Notes under the pieces: generated by a model
Databases searched by the model: none
The model's input: the letters and a program-made list of their open reading frames with translations, nothing else
What the model was told of the DNA's origin: nothing
Assembly: GCA_016780765.1 (NCBI GenBank)
Contig: JADHLH010000005.1
Span: 1-61,962 of the forward strand
Reading direction: 5' to 3'
Length of the DNA stretch: 61,962 nt
DNA from: Alphaproteobacteria bacterium
Lineage (GTDB): Bacteria; Pseudomonadota; Alphaproteobacteria; Puniceispirillales; Puniceispirillaceae
Shown here: positions 30,813 through 40,296 of the stretch, in pieces
How the letters are laid out: every line of letters begins with the position of its first letter
Numbering within the stretch: the first letter of the stretch is position 1
Position numbers and translations under genes: made by a program

Positions 30813-31820
30813 CTAGCTGTTGCCAGCCTGGCGGACCGGGGCTTCCGGCAGATCAATGCCAAAGCAACGCTGATAGTATTCGGCAACCGTTGGCCGTTCC
30901 ACCTCGTCACATTTATTCAGGAAGCTCAACCGGAAGGCGGTGGTGAGATCATTGAAGATCATGTTGTTTTCAGCCCAGGTGATCACCGTACGCGGTGACA
31001 TCACAGTCGACAGATCACCCGACATGAAGCCCTTGCGGGTCAGATCGGCCATGCGCACCATGCCTGCCAATTGTTCCCGGCCTTCGGCGGTGTCATAGCC
31101 CGGCAGCTTTGCCGCAACAATGTCGACCTCGTCATCATGTGGCAGGTAATTCAGGGTCGACACAATCGACCAGCGGTCCATCTGGCCCTGATTGATCTGC
31201 TGTGTCCCGTGATAGAGGCCCGTTGTGTCACCAAGCCCGACCGTGTTGGCGGTGGCAAACAGCCGGAAGCTGGGGTTTGGATGGATCACCCGGTTGGTGT
31301 CGAGCAGGGTCAGCTTGCCATCCACCTCCAGTACCCGCTGGATGACGAACATCACATCGGCGCGCCCGGCATCATATTCGTCAAATACGATGGCGACAGG
31401 ATTTTGCAGCGCCCATGGCAGGATGCCTTCACGGAATTCGGTGACCTGCTTGCCATCACGCAGAACAATCGCGTCCTTGCCGATCAGATCGATTCGGCTG
31501 ATATGGCTGTCCAGATTCACCCGGATGCAGGGCCAGTTGAGGCGCGCCGCCACTTGTTCGATATGAGTGGATTTTCCGGTGCCGTGATAGCCCTGGATCA
31601 TCACCCGCCGGTTATGTCCGAAGCCGGCAAGAATGGCCAGCGTCGTATCATGGTCAAACTGGTAGGCCTCATCGATGACTGGCACATATTCCGATCCCTC
31701 GGAAAATGCAGGCACCTGCATATCGATATCGAGGCCAAATACCGTGCGGACATCGATTGCGGTGTCAGGTGCAGCCAGCGGATGTGCTGACATCTGCGTC
31801 ATGGATTGATCGTTGGGCAT
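30813..31820 (-). CDS. cobS: aerobic cobaltochelatase subunit CobS
   Basis: This AAA+ subunit (335 residues) pairs with CobT as the ATPase of cobaltochelatase. Walker A is GYHGTGKST (77-85) and Walker B is [10 protein letters not shown]. The sensor-region segment [21 protein letters not shown] is well conserved. The ATG at 31820 follows gaaagaaaga; an in-frame TTG at 31838 is less likely. It lies between the DnaJ-like gene and cobT, the usual alphaproteobacterial arrangement. Confidence 0.95.
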   Translation of the reverse strand: MPNDQSMTQMSAHPLAAPDTAIDVRTVFGLDIDMQVPAFSEGSEYVPVIDEAYQFDHDTTLAILAGFGHNRRVMIQGYHGTGKSTHIEQVAARLNWPCIRVNLDSHISRIDLIGKDAIVLRDGKQVTEFREGILPWALQNPVAIVFDEYDAGRADVMFVIQRVLEVDGKLTLLDTNRVIHPNPSFRLFATANTVGLGDTTGLYHGTQQINQGQMDRWSIVSTLNYLPHDDEVDIVAAKLPGYDTAEGREQLAGMVRMADLTRKGFMSGDLSTVMSPRTVITWAENNMIFNDLTTAFRLSFLNKCDEVERPTVAEYYQRCFGIDLPEAPVRQAGNS

Positions 31821-31865
31821 AACAGGTCTTTCTTTCAAAAAAGGGCCGTAGGCGGCCGTTTCCCG

Positions 31866-32465
31866 TCAGGAAATTGTGGGTGTATCAGCACTTTGCAATG
31901 ATCTGCGGATCAGGTCATAGGCCAGATTGATTTCTTTTAAACGTTCTTCTGCCGCCGCGTCACCCCCATTTATGTCGGGATGGTTGGCCTTGGCGAGCGC
32001 TTTATATTGCTGTTTCACCTGATCAAGATCATTCACAGGCTCCATTTTCAGCGTCTTCCAGGCGCGCCGTTCCTCGGGGCTGAGGGTGCGATGGCTTGCC
32101 CGCCGCTCGCGGTCTGTATCAAACAGCCCCATTGGATCATCGAACAACTCTTCTGCCGGCTTGCCGGTGGCAAACTTCCAGCTGGGACGTTCCCAGGTGG
32201 TGGCACGCCGGATTTCTGCTTCCAGCGCCGCCCCCTGCAGTCCTTCATAATAGTTCCAGGACCGGTTATAGGCGCGGACATGTTCAAGACAGAACCAGAT
32301 GTAATCACGCAGCGCATCACGCGATTTCGGCGCACGATACAGCGCTTCTGCCCGGCATCCGTCGGCGGCGCAGATACGGGTGTGTGAGACACCTTCTTCC
32401 GGCTCCCCGTTTATATCGGGGATCTTTGCCTCTGGTCTGGAGGGGCGTGGCATAATATGATCCAT
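31866..32465 (-). CDS. DnaJ-like protein with C-terminal J domain
   Basis: The protein has about 199 residues. The middle has two conserved Cys (RICAADGCRAEALYRAP and YIWFCLEH). A J domain closes the C-terminus (DLDQVKQQYKALAKANHPD), with the HPD triad at 162-164 and the last helix after it. It probably recruits DnaK to a specific client. Its place next to cobS-cobT and opposite bolA is conserved among alphaproteobacteria, but no role in cobalt chelation is shown. The ATG at 32465 is preferred; 32453 is also possible, and the in-frame extension to 32615 would overlap bolA. Confidence 0.85.
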   Translation of the reverse strand: MDHIMPRPSRPEAKIPDINGEPEEGVSHTRICAADGCRAEALYRAPKSRDALRDYIWFCLEHVRAYNRSWNYYEGLQGAALEAEIRRATTWERPSWKFATGKPAEELFDDPMGLFDTDRERRASHRTLSPEERRAWKTLKMEPVNDLDQVKQQYKALAKANHPDINGGDAAAEERLKEINLAYDLIRRSLQSADTPTIS

Positions 32466-32519
32466 CTTAAAGGCCTGATGCGTACAGGCAATGAAAACCC
32501 CCATCTTTGGAGATAGCAT

Positions 32520-32777
32520 ATGGCAATGGCAGACACCATAGCGGCAAAGCTGAAAGATGCGTTTGATCCGGCAGAAATCGATGTTCGTGATGTCAGCTAT
32601 CAGCATGCCGGCCATGTCGGCTCACGCGAAGGCGGCGAGACGCATTTCGAGGTGCGTATGAAGGCAGGTGCTTTCGCCGGCGCTTCACGTGTTGAGGCGC
32701 ATCGGATGGTCAACAAGGTTCTGGCGGCTGAACTTGCCAGTTCGGTGCATGCGCTGCAGCTGGAACTTTCAGCCTGA
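32520..32777 (+). CDS. bolA: BolA-family protein
   Basis: This 85-residue BolA-like protein has the class II helix-turn-helix fold (HFEVRMKAGAFAGASRVEAHRMVNKVL). BolA proteins partner with monothiol glutaredoxins in iron-sulfur cluster handling or act in stress regulation. The ATG follows tttggagatagc. It is divergent from the DnaJ-like gene across a 54-bp gap. Confidence 0.9.
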   Translation: MAMADTIAAKLKDAFDPAEIDVRDVSYQHAGHVGSREGGETHFEVRMKAGAFAGASRVEAHRMVNKVLAAELASSVHALQLELSA

Positions 32778-32779
32778 CA

Positions 32780-32803
32780 CATAAGCCCGACTCATAAGCC
32801 CGA
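32780..32803. repeat. 13-bp tandem duplication after bolA
   Basis: cataagcccga recurs with a two-base join (32780-32790 and 32793-32803), directly after the bolA stop. It belongs to the set of short spacer duplications in this window. Confidence 0.6.
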
Positions 32804-32871
32804 CATGTAGTCCTGGCATTCAAGTTTGGCGCATAATGCTGATATCCGGGATGATCAGTGCGGCAAGTTGG

Positions 32872-33447
32872 CTAGTCTATGGCGTAGGCCACGCAGCTGT
32901 TTGCCAGCACACTGGCGCTGCCCTCTTGCTGTGCGCTGCTCTCCCGCCCGTCACTGCCAAGGCGCGCGCGGCGCTTGCGTGCTTCCTCACCATACCGCGT
33001 CTGAAAGGCAATCGTGCCGATCGTTCCCATCAATTCCGTGATGTGCGTGCAACCGTGGCGCCCACCGATGGCTGCGGTAACGCGGCGCCGCCAGCCCGGC
33101 CCGATGGTCAGCCCGACCAGCGAATCGAACACGTCATTTGCTGTCGGACAGATGGCATAGGGGCCGGCCACGGTCACTGCCTCGGCCGCGACAACCTCCA
33201 GCTCAGGATTGATTGTCACCCTGACCTTCATGTGATGGACAAACATGTCCGGCGTGACGTCACCGCGAAAACTGGTGGGAAAGGCATAGGTCTTGTTGTC
33301 GGTTATTTCAGCCTCGATATCATACAGCCCGTCCTCGCGCACAAAGCCGTTGCAGCTGATCCGCCGGTTATGTACCTCTTCGCGGGGTGTGGGCGGGCTG
33401 AGATCGGTTGGATAATCATCGCCGTAGGGTGTTCGTGCATCAGCCAT
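32872..33447 (-). CDS. DUF2889-family protein
   Basis: This 191-residue protein matches DUF2889, with HNRRISCNGFVREDGLYDIEAE, VHHMKVRVTINPELEVVAAEA, and the family-typical GCTHITELMGTIGTIAFQ. The function of the family is unknown. The ATG at 33447 follows ttggagc and overlaps the end of the CBS-domain transporter gene by 8 bases, so both belong to one leftward operon with aroB and aroK. The tail after residue 160 is basic. Confidence 0.8.
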   Translation of the reverse strand: MADARTPYGDDYPTDLSPPTPREEVHNRRISCNGFVREDGLYDIEAEITDNKTYAFPTSFRGDVTPDMFVHHMKVRVTINPELEVVAAEAVTVAGPYAICPTANDVFDSLVGLTIGPGWRRRVTAAIGGRHGCTHITELMGTIGTIAFQTRYGEEARKRRARLGSDGRESSAQQEGSASVLANSCVAYAID

Positions 33448-34711
33448 GTTTTGTGCTCCAAAGTCTGAGGCTTGTGACCTTATGGCCCTCACGTTTCAGA
33501 ATTCTGAAACGGATATCATGAAAGCGGAATTCCTGCCCGGGGCGCGGGATGGTGCGACTTTCGAACAATACCAGCCCGGCGATTGTCGAGGCGTCTTCAT
33601 CAGGAAGCTGCCATCCAAGTGCCCGGTTCAGATCACGAATTGTCACGCCGCCATCAACAATCCACGACCCGTCAGGCTGGGCAGTCAGGCCGGCAAGATC
33701 AATATCGTGTTCATCGTCAATATCGCCAACAATCTCTTCCAGAATATCTTCCAGCGTCACGATACCGCGCAGATCGCCATATTCATCGACGACAACGGCG
33801 AAATGTTCCCGCCGCTTGCGGAACGCCTGAAGCTGGTCAAACAGCAACGTTGTCTCAGGGATGAAATATGGGTCGCTGGCGATATCCTGGACAAGCTTGC
33901 GCCCGCCATTGCCACCAACACTGCTGCTGCCATGCTGGCCAACAGCGCGCAGCAGATCCTTGACGTGAAGAACGCCAATAATGTTGTCAGGGTTGCCCGA
34001 ATAGATCGGGTGGCGCGTATGCGGGGATTCCAGCACGCGCCGCAGCAACGCCTCCAGGTCATCATTGGCATCCACCATGCTCACACCGGCCCGATGCGTC
34101 ATGATCTGGTCGACCGAAATTTCGTTCAGATCCAGCACAGAAGACAGCATGGCCTGCGTTTCGCGGTCATCGGCATCACCGTCTGCGCCATGCAGTTCGA
34201 TCATGCCGCGCAGCTCTTCCTCGCGATCGCTGTCATCGGTCTGGCGCTTGCCGATCAGCCGGTTTGCCAGCATCCGCAGTCCGACCGACAACGGGCTGAG
34301 TATCAGTACAACAGCGCGAATGGGTGGCGCAATGGCAAGCGCATATTTGTCGGAATAGGTCAGTGCATAGGTTTTCGGCATGACCTCGGCAAAAACCACA
34401 AGAACAACCGTCATCACAATGGTGGCCCACAGCACGCCTGCCTCGTCAAACAGCGAGATAAACAAAGATGTGGCCAGCGCCGAAGCAATGACATTGACAG
34501 CATTATTGCCGATCAGGATTGACCCGATAAGGCCTTCACGGTCATCGCGAAGACGTTCAACCAGCCGGGCGCGCCGGTTGCCCTTGCTAGCCAGCTGGCG
34601 CATGCGGGCATCCGAAGCAGCTGTCAACGCGGTCTCGGCACTTGAAAAGAAAGCCGACGCCACGATCAGCAGGACGATTATTCCGATAAGCAGAGCAAGA
34701 TCGGCGGTCAT
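33440..34711 (-). CDS. CorB/CorC-type membrane protein (CNNM, CBS, HlyC domains)
   Basis: The 423-residue protein has an N-terminal DUF21 membrane domain with about four helices (LALLIGIIVLLIVASAFFSSAETAL at the start), tandem CBS domains (ISVDQIMTHRAGVSMVD; FAVVVDEYGDLRGIVTLEDILEEIVGDIDDEHD) and a C-terminal CorC_HlyC transporter-associated domain. The family is linked to Mg2+ or Co2+ transport. The older name hemolysin is not informative. It overlaps the aroB stop by 4 bases. Confidence 0.9.
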   Translation of the reverse strand: MTADLALLIGIIVLLIVASAFFSSAETALTAASDARMRQLASKGNRRARLVERLRDDREGLIGSILIGNNAVNVIASALATSLFISLFDEAGVLWATIVMTVVLVVFAEVMPKTYALTYSDKYALAIAPPIRAVVLILSPLSVGLRMLANRLIGKRQTDDSDREEELRGMIELHGADGDADDRETQAMLSSVLDLNEISVDQIMTHRAGVSMVDANDDLEALLRRVLESPHTRHPIYSGNPDNIIGVLHVKDLLRAVGQHGSSSVGGNGGRKLVQDIASDPYFIPETTLLFDQLQAFRKRREHFAVVVDEYGDLRGIVTLEDILEEIVGDIDDEHDIDLAGLTAQPDGSWIVDGGVTIRDLNRALGWQLPDEDASTIAGLVLFESRTIPRPGQEFRFHDIRFRILKREGHKVTSLRLWSTKHG

Positions 34712-35835
34712 TGCCGGCTTTCCTCCAGAACATGGTGCAATGCCGCAATTGGCACGTCATCACAGACAAAGCTGTCACCGATACCTCGTGGCAGCACAAA
34801 GCGCATTTGCCCGTCACGAACTTTCTTGTCGCGCTGCATCAGCTGGATCAGCGCGTCCGAAGATGTACCGCATACAGATGTATGGCATACCGGCGCACTT
34901 GCAAGGCTGAACGGCAGGCCGCTGGCATCAAGATGGGCTTTTGCCCGCACCGCGTCCTGGCCTGTGCACAGGTCCAGATGCTGCGCCAGATCAAAGGCCA
35001 GTCCCATGCCGGCAGCAACAGCCTCACCATGCAGCAGGCTGCCATCATAGCCGGCAGTTGCCTCGAGAGCATGGCCGAATGTATGTCCCAGATTGAGCAA
35101 CGCGCGGGTGCCGGCCTCGCGTTCATCAGCTTCGACAATGCGCGCCTTGGCGGCGCAGGATGTCATTATCGCGTCCTTCAGGGCCTGCGGCTCGCGCGTC
35201 AGCACATCAGCGCCATGCGCCTCCAGCCATTCAAAAAATTCGGCATCGCCTAGCAGCCCGTATTTTGCCACCTCGGCATAGCCCGCGCGCAACTCGCGGT
35301 CGGGCAGCGTGTCCAGAACAGCAGTGTCGGCAAGCACCAGCCGCGGTTGATGAAATGCACCAATCAGATTCTTGCCGGCGGCGGCGTTCACGCCAGTCTT
35401 GCCCCCGACCGAGCTGTCTACCTGCGCCAGCAGTGAAGTTGGCACCTGAATGAAATCGACACCGCGCAGCAGGCTGGCAGCCGCAAACCCTGCAAGATCG
35501 CCAACGACACCGCCGCCAAGCGCAACAAGAACAACGCCGCGATCTACGCCAAGCGCAAGAATATCTTCCAGCAGCACCGACAGCACGGACATGCTTTTGC
35601 TGGCTTCTCCGGCGGTGATGGTCAGCGTGTCACAGCGGCGCGCAACGCGGCTGCAGGCGCTGGCCAGACTGTCGAGATGATAACCGGCCACCTGGCTGTC
35701 GGTGATGATGATGACATGGCGGTCGGTCAGCTGGGCAGCGGCAAGATTATCGGCGCGCGCCAGCAGGTCGCGGCCCACGATGATATCATAGGCGCGGTCT
35801 CCCAGCCCGACAGTCAGTGAAGAATCCGAATGCAT
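34708..35835 (-). CDS. aroB: 3-dehydroquinate synthase
   Basis: This 375-residue shikimate-pathway enzyme converts DAHP to 3-dehydroquinate using NAD and a metal. It has the NAD loop (LVALGGGVVGDLAGFAAA), PTSLLAQVDSSVGGKTGVN, and the metal-binding GLLGDAEFFEWLE and NLGHTFGHALE. A 20-residue stretch near 315-335 (SAPVCHTSVCGTSSDA) is richer in Cys and Ser than usual. It follows aroK by 11 bases. Confidence 0.97.
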   Translation of the reverse strand: MHSDSSLTVGLGDRAYDIIVGRDLLARADNLAAAQLTDRHVIIITDSQVAGYHLDSLASACSRVARRCDTLTITAGEASKSMSVLSVLLEDILALGVDRGVVLVALGGGVVGDLAGFAAASLLRGVDFIQVPTSLLAQVDSSVGGKTGVNAAAGKNLIGAFHQPRLVLADTAVLDTLPDRELRAGYAEVAKYGLLGDAEFFEWLEAHGADVLTREPQALKDAIMTSCAAKARIVEADEREAGTRALLNLGHTFGHALEATAGYDGSLLHGEAVAAGMGLAFDLAQHLDLCTGQDAVRAKAHLDASGLPFSLASAPVCHTSVCGTSSDALIQLMQRDKKVRDGQMRFVLPRGIGDSFVCDDVPIAALHHVLEESRQ

Positions 35836-35846
35836 AGTAATATGGC

Positions 35847-36398
35847 CTATGTGACCGCCAGATGGCTGTCAAGGGCGCGCAGCACGGCATCGCTTGCCGC
35901 GTTTCCCGACATCCCGTCAGTTACAACCGTCAGATCGGCAATCGCATAGTCGTCCTGCCGCTCTTCGGCAAGTTGTTGCAGGATGGCAAGCGGCTCCCCG
36001 CTCTGCAGCAAAGGCCGGCTGGCGGTCGATCCGATACGTGCCATCAAAGTTTCAGGATTGGCCTTCAGCCAGACAATAATGCTGCGGCTGTTCAGCAGTG
36101 CGGCGGTTTTGGCATTGCAGACGGCCCCGCCGCCAACCGACAGCACAACAGTACCGGCATCAACCGCATCACGAATGGCGCGGCGTTCCATCTCGCGGAA
36201 CTTTGCTTCTCCCGCAAGTTCGAATATTTCGCTGATGGTGATCCCGGCGGTTTGTTCAACAACCTGATCGCTGTCAATAAATGTCAGGTCAAGCGCCGCA
36301 GACAATTGTCGCCCGACAAGCGACTTGCCACTGCCCATCAGCCCGATCATTGTGATCGGCCTGTCGAGGCGCGATTTGACCCGGTCCAGTACCTGCAT
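35847..36398 (-). CDS. aroK: shikimate kinase
   Basis: This 183-residue P-loop kinase phosphorylates shikimate. Walker A is GLMGSGKSLVGRQLS, followed by FIDSDQVVEQ, SVGGGAV and the lid region (GSTASRPLL). It is the first gene of the leftward aroK-aroB-CorB-DUF2889 operon and is divergent from the small membrane peptide at 36589. Confidence 0.96.
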   Translation of the reverse strand: MQVLDRVKSRLDRPITMIGLMGSGKSLVGRQLSAALDLTFIDSDQVVEQTAGITISEIFELAGEAKFREMERRAIRDAVDAGTVVLSVGGGAVCNAKTAALLNSRSIIVWLKANPETLMARIGSTASRPLLQSGEPLAILQQLAEERQDDYAIADLTVVTDGMSGNAASDAVLRALDSHLAVT

Positions 36399-36588
36399 GA
36401 TGCCGCCCTTTCAATTGGCAGTTGACTAGCACATGGCAGCAGCATTTTCAGCAAAACACTGCATCTGATGCCCGGCCAGCCATCATTGCTGCCGCAGATT
36501 GGCCTTTTTGCCCTATTACAGACATAATGTTGCCATACAGGAACACTTACCTGATCTTGGCCATCCATTGGCAGAGCGCGGAGTTCAA

Positions 36589-36726
36589 ATGAATCGCATT
36601 GGTATCGTCATCGTCATCGTCGCAGGCCTCGTCGCCTCGGGTCTGATTGCGCTTTCCGCGTGGCAAATTCCGGCGCCAACCGTTGCTGTGAACAAGGTCA
36701 TTCCTGATGAAAAGCTCTCTAAATAG
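36589..36726 (+). CDS. 45-residue single-pass membrane peptide
   Basis: This tiny gene encodes MNRIGIVIVIVAGLVASG followed by LIALSAWQIPAPTV and VNKVIPDEKLSK. A single hydrophobic helix (residues 4-24) is followed by a short polar tail with the IPAPT segment, which I recall as typical of small alphaproteobacterial proteins in this location. It has a good ribosome site (ggag, 5 bases before ATG). The end overlaps the next gene's possible start (36707) by 20 bases, which suggests coupling. Function is unknown. Confidence 0.75.
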   Translation: MNRIGIVIVIVAGLVASGLIALSAWQIPAPTVAVNKVIPDEKLSK

Positions 36727-39322
36727 GCCTCTCTGGCGCAGTTTCCCCATATCGCTTACCGCCCGTGTCTTTTGCAGTCATCAGGGCATGCCCCTTGCCG
36801 CCAAAGAAACGGGGGCAGGCAGCGGTTTCGCATTCATCGCGCTTGCCAGCCTTATGATGCTGGCCATTGTGACGGTGACCGGACAAGGCTTGTCCGATGC
36901 CCACGCGCAATCATCTGTCGGCACCAACGTGACCGTTACCGAATTTTCGGTTGAGGCGCTGACCGCGGATGCCGAGAAGGCCAAAGCGGATGAAGCTGCG
37001 ATTACCGCCGGGTCTGACAATGAAACGGGTGCCAGTCAAACCGCTACAAGTCTGGATACAACACTGGGTCTGAATTTCGATGCCAATCAGGATCAGGTGG
37101 ATTTGATTTCCACACTTGACCAAAACGACACCATCGCATTTTCAGCCGATAATTCGACCATCCTGATTGCACCTGCCGAAGCCATCGTCCAACGGTCTGA
37201 CATGGGCATATCGTCGATTGATGAAGCTGTATCCCTGATTACCGAGGATGCTGAAACGGCGGCGGATGGTGATGCCTCTGGCAGTGCGATATCCGAAAGA
37301 AAGCTGTCAGGCAGAACCGATGCCCCGACAACCAGTGTGCTGGTGACAAACCCGCCGAAAGATTCTGTGGCAGATGGGGCGGCAGACGCGGCAACTGAAA
37401 TGCCAGCAGAAGCAGCAGCAGAAACAGCAGCAGAAGCAGCAGCAGAATCCGGGACCGAAGATCAGAATGTGGCAGAGGCTGCTGACACAGAACGCAGCAC
37501 CAGCGGTAATACGCTTGCATCTGATACATCTGGCACATCTGCCACTTCAAATACCGGGCAGGTCAGCCTGGTGCGCACCGAGGTGCCTTATTCCGGGGTG
37601 GCCGATGTTGGCATAGACCCGGTGCAGGGCGACACCCTTGACCGTCTGATTTGGCGCGGGACAACGGCAGAAACGGTTATCGCTCTGGCTGACCCGGCAT
37701 TTGCCGCTGGCGGGTCACCTGCGTTGGCGGCATTGGCTGATGCGGTGATGGCTGTTCGCGCAGAACAACCAGCCGAGATCACCGGCCGTGATGTGGCACT
37801 TGTCGAGGCACGTCTTGCCTGGCTGGCCGAAGCGGGCCGCTCGCGCGACATCGCGGTGATTGCAGATGCATTGCCGAATGATCCGGAATGGCTGGGCTGG
37901 AAGAAATGGCTGGTTGTCACGCAGTTGCTGGAAATGCAGGACGAGCAGGCCTGTCGCAGTGTGATGTATTACAGCGGCCGCACGCTGGAGGCGTTCTGGC
38001 ACAAGGCGAAGGTGATCTGCAATGCGGTTCAGGGCGATGCCACAAGCGCGCGCTTTGGTGCCGATCTTCTGCAGGCAACAGGCCAGAATGACGAAATATT
38101 CGGCGTGCTGGTCGATAGTTTGCTGGATGATGTCGCGGTGCCGGCAATTGATCCGGCCTCGCTGGAGCCGCTGCATATCGTGTTGATGGAAGCAGCGCAC
38201 CATCCAATTGACCTGGACGGGCTGAATGCATTGTCGCCGGCTTCGCTGCTGTCGGTTACCGGCCTGCGCTATCTCAGCGATGAAGCGCGGCTTGTTCGTG
38301 CCTATCGCGCGCTTGAAGCCGGTTTTCTTGATCATCAGGCAGTGGCCAAGCAGTGGCGTCTGACAAATGTCGAAGATGGTGACGTGGCGATGGCGCTGTC
38401 GCGGCATGAAAGCATGCCGACCGCATTGACCCGGGCGATGGTATGGCGCGCGCTTGATGCAGAAAAAACAGCCGCCAGGCTGGCGTTGATTACGGTCGCG
38501 CTGGATGTCGATGTGGCCGAAGGTGCGGGCATGCTGATGGCCCCGCTTTACGCCGAACTTGCAGAAGAGGCGCTGCAATTTGAGGGTGCGAAGGCGCTGC
38601 TGTCAGACAGCGGGGAACCGCTTGCCACAAAGCTTGCATTGTTGCTGGCGGCTGCCGGCAAGACGGTATCGGCCGATGATTTCGGCGCACCGCTGGCCAG
38701 TGCCATTGACAGCGTTAGCAGCATGAAAGCAGGCGGCACGCTGGCGGGCATGGCGATGGACGGGTTGGATCTGTGGCATTTGCTGCCGCTCTTTGACAGT
38801 CTGTCAGATGACGCAGGGCAGAATGCTGATACGCAGCCGATCAACTGGCTGGGTTTCGACAGCGAGGCAGCGCAGGCGTCACGCAGTTTTGTCAGCGCCG
38901 CGCCGGTGCGGATGCGGGCGCTGGATCAGGCCGCTGCCGCCGGGCGTACTGGCGAGACCGTGCTGATTGCCCAGCAGATTGTGGCGGCGCACGGCCTGGA
39001 CCGGCTTCATCCCGCTGATGCCGCACAGATTCATGATGCGCTGGCACGCATTGGCCAGGGCGATGTTGCAGCTGCATTTGCCAATGATGTGGTGGCGGCG
39101 CACCTGCTGGATACTGCGTTGGCGACCGATGCTGGCGGCATGCCGGTGGCGGCACCTGCTGCTGAAGAACCAGCTGCTGAGGCCGGTGACAAAATGTCGG
39201 GCGTCGATATGTCTGCAGATGGGGCACCATCTGATAATAACGCATCTGCCGATAATAACGCATCTGATGGTGGCCAGACTGATAGTGGTGAGATGGACGC
39301 TGGTCAGGACGGCAACACGTGA
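36707..39322 (+). CDS. large secreted or membrane-anchored protein, unknown function
   Basis: The 871-residue protein has a hydrophobic segment at 41-61 (FAFIALASLMMLAIVTV) followed by DAHAQS, a plausible signal-peptidase site. Residues 70-320 are low-complexity, rich in Ala, Thr, Asp and Glu, including a 12-bp DNA repeat encoding AEAA/AETA units. Residues 330-820 look folded and helical, and no known domain was recognised. The tail is Asn/Asp/Ser-rich (NNASADNNAS). Two starts are possible: 36707 (aaggt upstream, coupled to the small peptide) or 36788, which gives a classic 40-residue signal peptide. The stop overlaps the xerD start (GTGA). Probably an envelope protein. Confidence 0.72.
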   Translation: MKSSLNRPLWRSFPISLTARVFCSHQGMPLAAKETGAGSGFAFIALASLMMLAIVTVTGQGLSDAHAQSSVGTNVTVTEFSVEALTADAEKAKADEAAITAGSDNETGASQTATSLDTTLGLNFDANQDQVDLISTLDQNDTIAFSADNSTILIAPAEAIVQRSDMGISSIDEAVSLITEDAETAADGDASGSAISERKLSGRTDAPTTSVLVTNPPKDSVADGAADAATEMPAEAAAETAAEAAAESGTEDQNVAEAADTERSTSGNTLASDTSGTSATSNTGQVSLVRTEVPYSGVADVGIDPVQGDTLDRLIWRGTTAETVIALADPAFAAGGSPALAALADAVMAVRAEQPAEITGRDVALVEARLAWLAEAGRSRDIAVIADALPNDPEWLGWKKWLVVTQLLEMQDEQACRSVMYYSGRTLEAFWHKAKVICNAVQGDATSARFGADLLQATGQNDEIFGVLVDSLLDDVAVPAIDPASLEPLHIVLMEAAHHPIDLDGLNALSPASLLSVTGLRYLSDEARLVRAYRALEAGFLDHQAVAKQWRLTNVEDGDVAMALSRHESMPTALTRAMVWRALDAEKTAARLALITVALDVDVAEGAGMLMAPLYAELAEEALQFEGAKALLSDSGEPLATKLALLLAAAGKTVSADDFGAPLASAIDSVSSMKAGGTLAGMAMDGLDLWHLLPLFDSLSDDAGQNADTQPINWLGFDSEAAQASRSFVSAAPVRMRALDQAAAAGRTGETVLIAQQIVAAHGLDRLHPADAAQIHDALARIGQGDVAAAFANDVVAAHLLDTALATDAGGMPVAAPAAEEPAAEAGDKMSGVDMSADGAPSDNNASADNNASDGGQTDSGEMDAGQDGNT
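37406..37447. repeat. 12-bp tandem repeat inside a coding linker
   Basis: gcagaagcagca, gcagaaacagca and gcagaagcagca follow in series, then gcagaa. It encodes an Ala/Glu linker in the large secreted protein. Confidence 0.8.
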
Positions 39323-40245
39323 CAGCAGCCGCACCCCCGCAGATACCGCTGATTGAGGAATTCCTGCAAGCCATGTCTGCCGACCGGGGACTGGCGCGCA
39401 ATTCGCTGGATGCCTATCGGCGCGATCTGGAAGCTGCGGCATCACGGCTGGCGGCAACCGGCAGCACGATCGAAAGCTGTGATGCCGAGGATTTGCGCCG
39501 CGCACTGGCTGGTTGGCATACAGACGGGTTGGCACCGCGGTCTGTTGCAAGGCGGTTGAGCGCGCTGCGTCAAATGATGGCATGGCTGGTTGAGGAACGC
39601 CGCCGCGATGATAATCCCTGTCGCTGGATCGATAATCCGAAAGCGCCTGCCACCTTGCCAAAGAGCCTGTCAGAATCCGAGATCACCGCCTTGATTGCAG
39701 CGGCGCAACGCCTGCAACCGGACAGAAAAGCATTGCAGATGACAGCGATGCTGGAATTGCTATATGCAACCGGATTGCGCGTGTCCGAGCTGGTATCACT
39801 GCCAGCAGACCAGTTTCGCCGCGATCTGGCGACCATCATCGTGCAGGGCAAGGGTGGGCGTGAAAGACTGGTGGCACTTGGCGGTCCGGCCCGTTTGGCT
39901 GTGTCCAGATGGCTGGCGCATCTTGATGAAACCGGTGCGGGTGCAGCTGCACATTTCCTGTTTCCTGTTGGCGATACGCACATAACCCGCCAACAATTTG
40001 CCAGCGCGCTGAAGCGCCTGTCACAGGCAGCCGGCATTGATGCATCGCGCGTCAGCCCGCACATCCTGCGGCATTCATTTGCCACCCACATGCTGAATCG
40101 CGGTGCCGACCTGCGCGGGTTGCAAACCTTGCTGGGGCACGCTGATATCTCGACAACACAGATCTATACCGCTACAAGGCCAGACCGGTTGGCGGGCCTT
40201 GTCGCCGAAGCGCACCCGCTTGCCGGAGCGCGGCAACAGGACTAG
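39319..40245 (+). CDS. xerD: tyrosine recombinase XerD
   Basis: This 308-residue site-specific recombinase would resolve chromosome dimers at dif together with XerC. The catalytic residues are visible: R154 (ATGLRVSEL), K178 (QGKGGRERL), H248 and R251 (HILRHSFATHML), H274 (LLGHADISTT) and nucleophile Y283 (TQIYTATR). It starts with GTG, overlapping the preceding stop by 4 bases (GTGA), so it is co-translated with the large secreted protein. No mobile-element genes are near, supporting a housekeeping role. Confidence 0.93.
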   Translation: MTAAAPPQIPLIEEFLQAMSADRGLARNSLDAYRRDLEAAASRLAATGSTIESCDAEDLRRALAGWHTDGLAPRSVARRLSALRQMMAWLVEERRRDDNPCRWIDNPKAPATLPKSLSESEITALIAAAQRLQPDRKALQMTAMLELLYATGLRVSELVSLPADQFRRDLATIIVQGKGGRERLVALGGPARLAVSRWLAHLDETGAGAAAHFLFPVGDTHITRQQFASALKRLSQAAGIDASRVSPHILRHSFATHMLNRGADLRGLQTLLGHADISTTQIYTATRPDRLAGLVAEAHPLAGARQQD

Positions 40246-40296
40246 AATCGAACGTGGTCCGGTATTACGTTCCTGACAGAAGAAGAAAACACAGAC

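Noticed and set aside
33446-34522. 358-codon plus-strand frame opposite the CorB/CorC-like gene
   Set aside because: Antisense to a gene with clear CBS and CorC motifs; no independent evidence.
39319-40245. Integrase of a mobile element
   Set aside because: Length, catalytic residues and placement with aro and acc genes fit chromosomal XerD; no att-like repeats or phage genes flank it.
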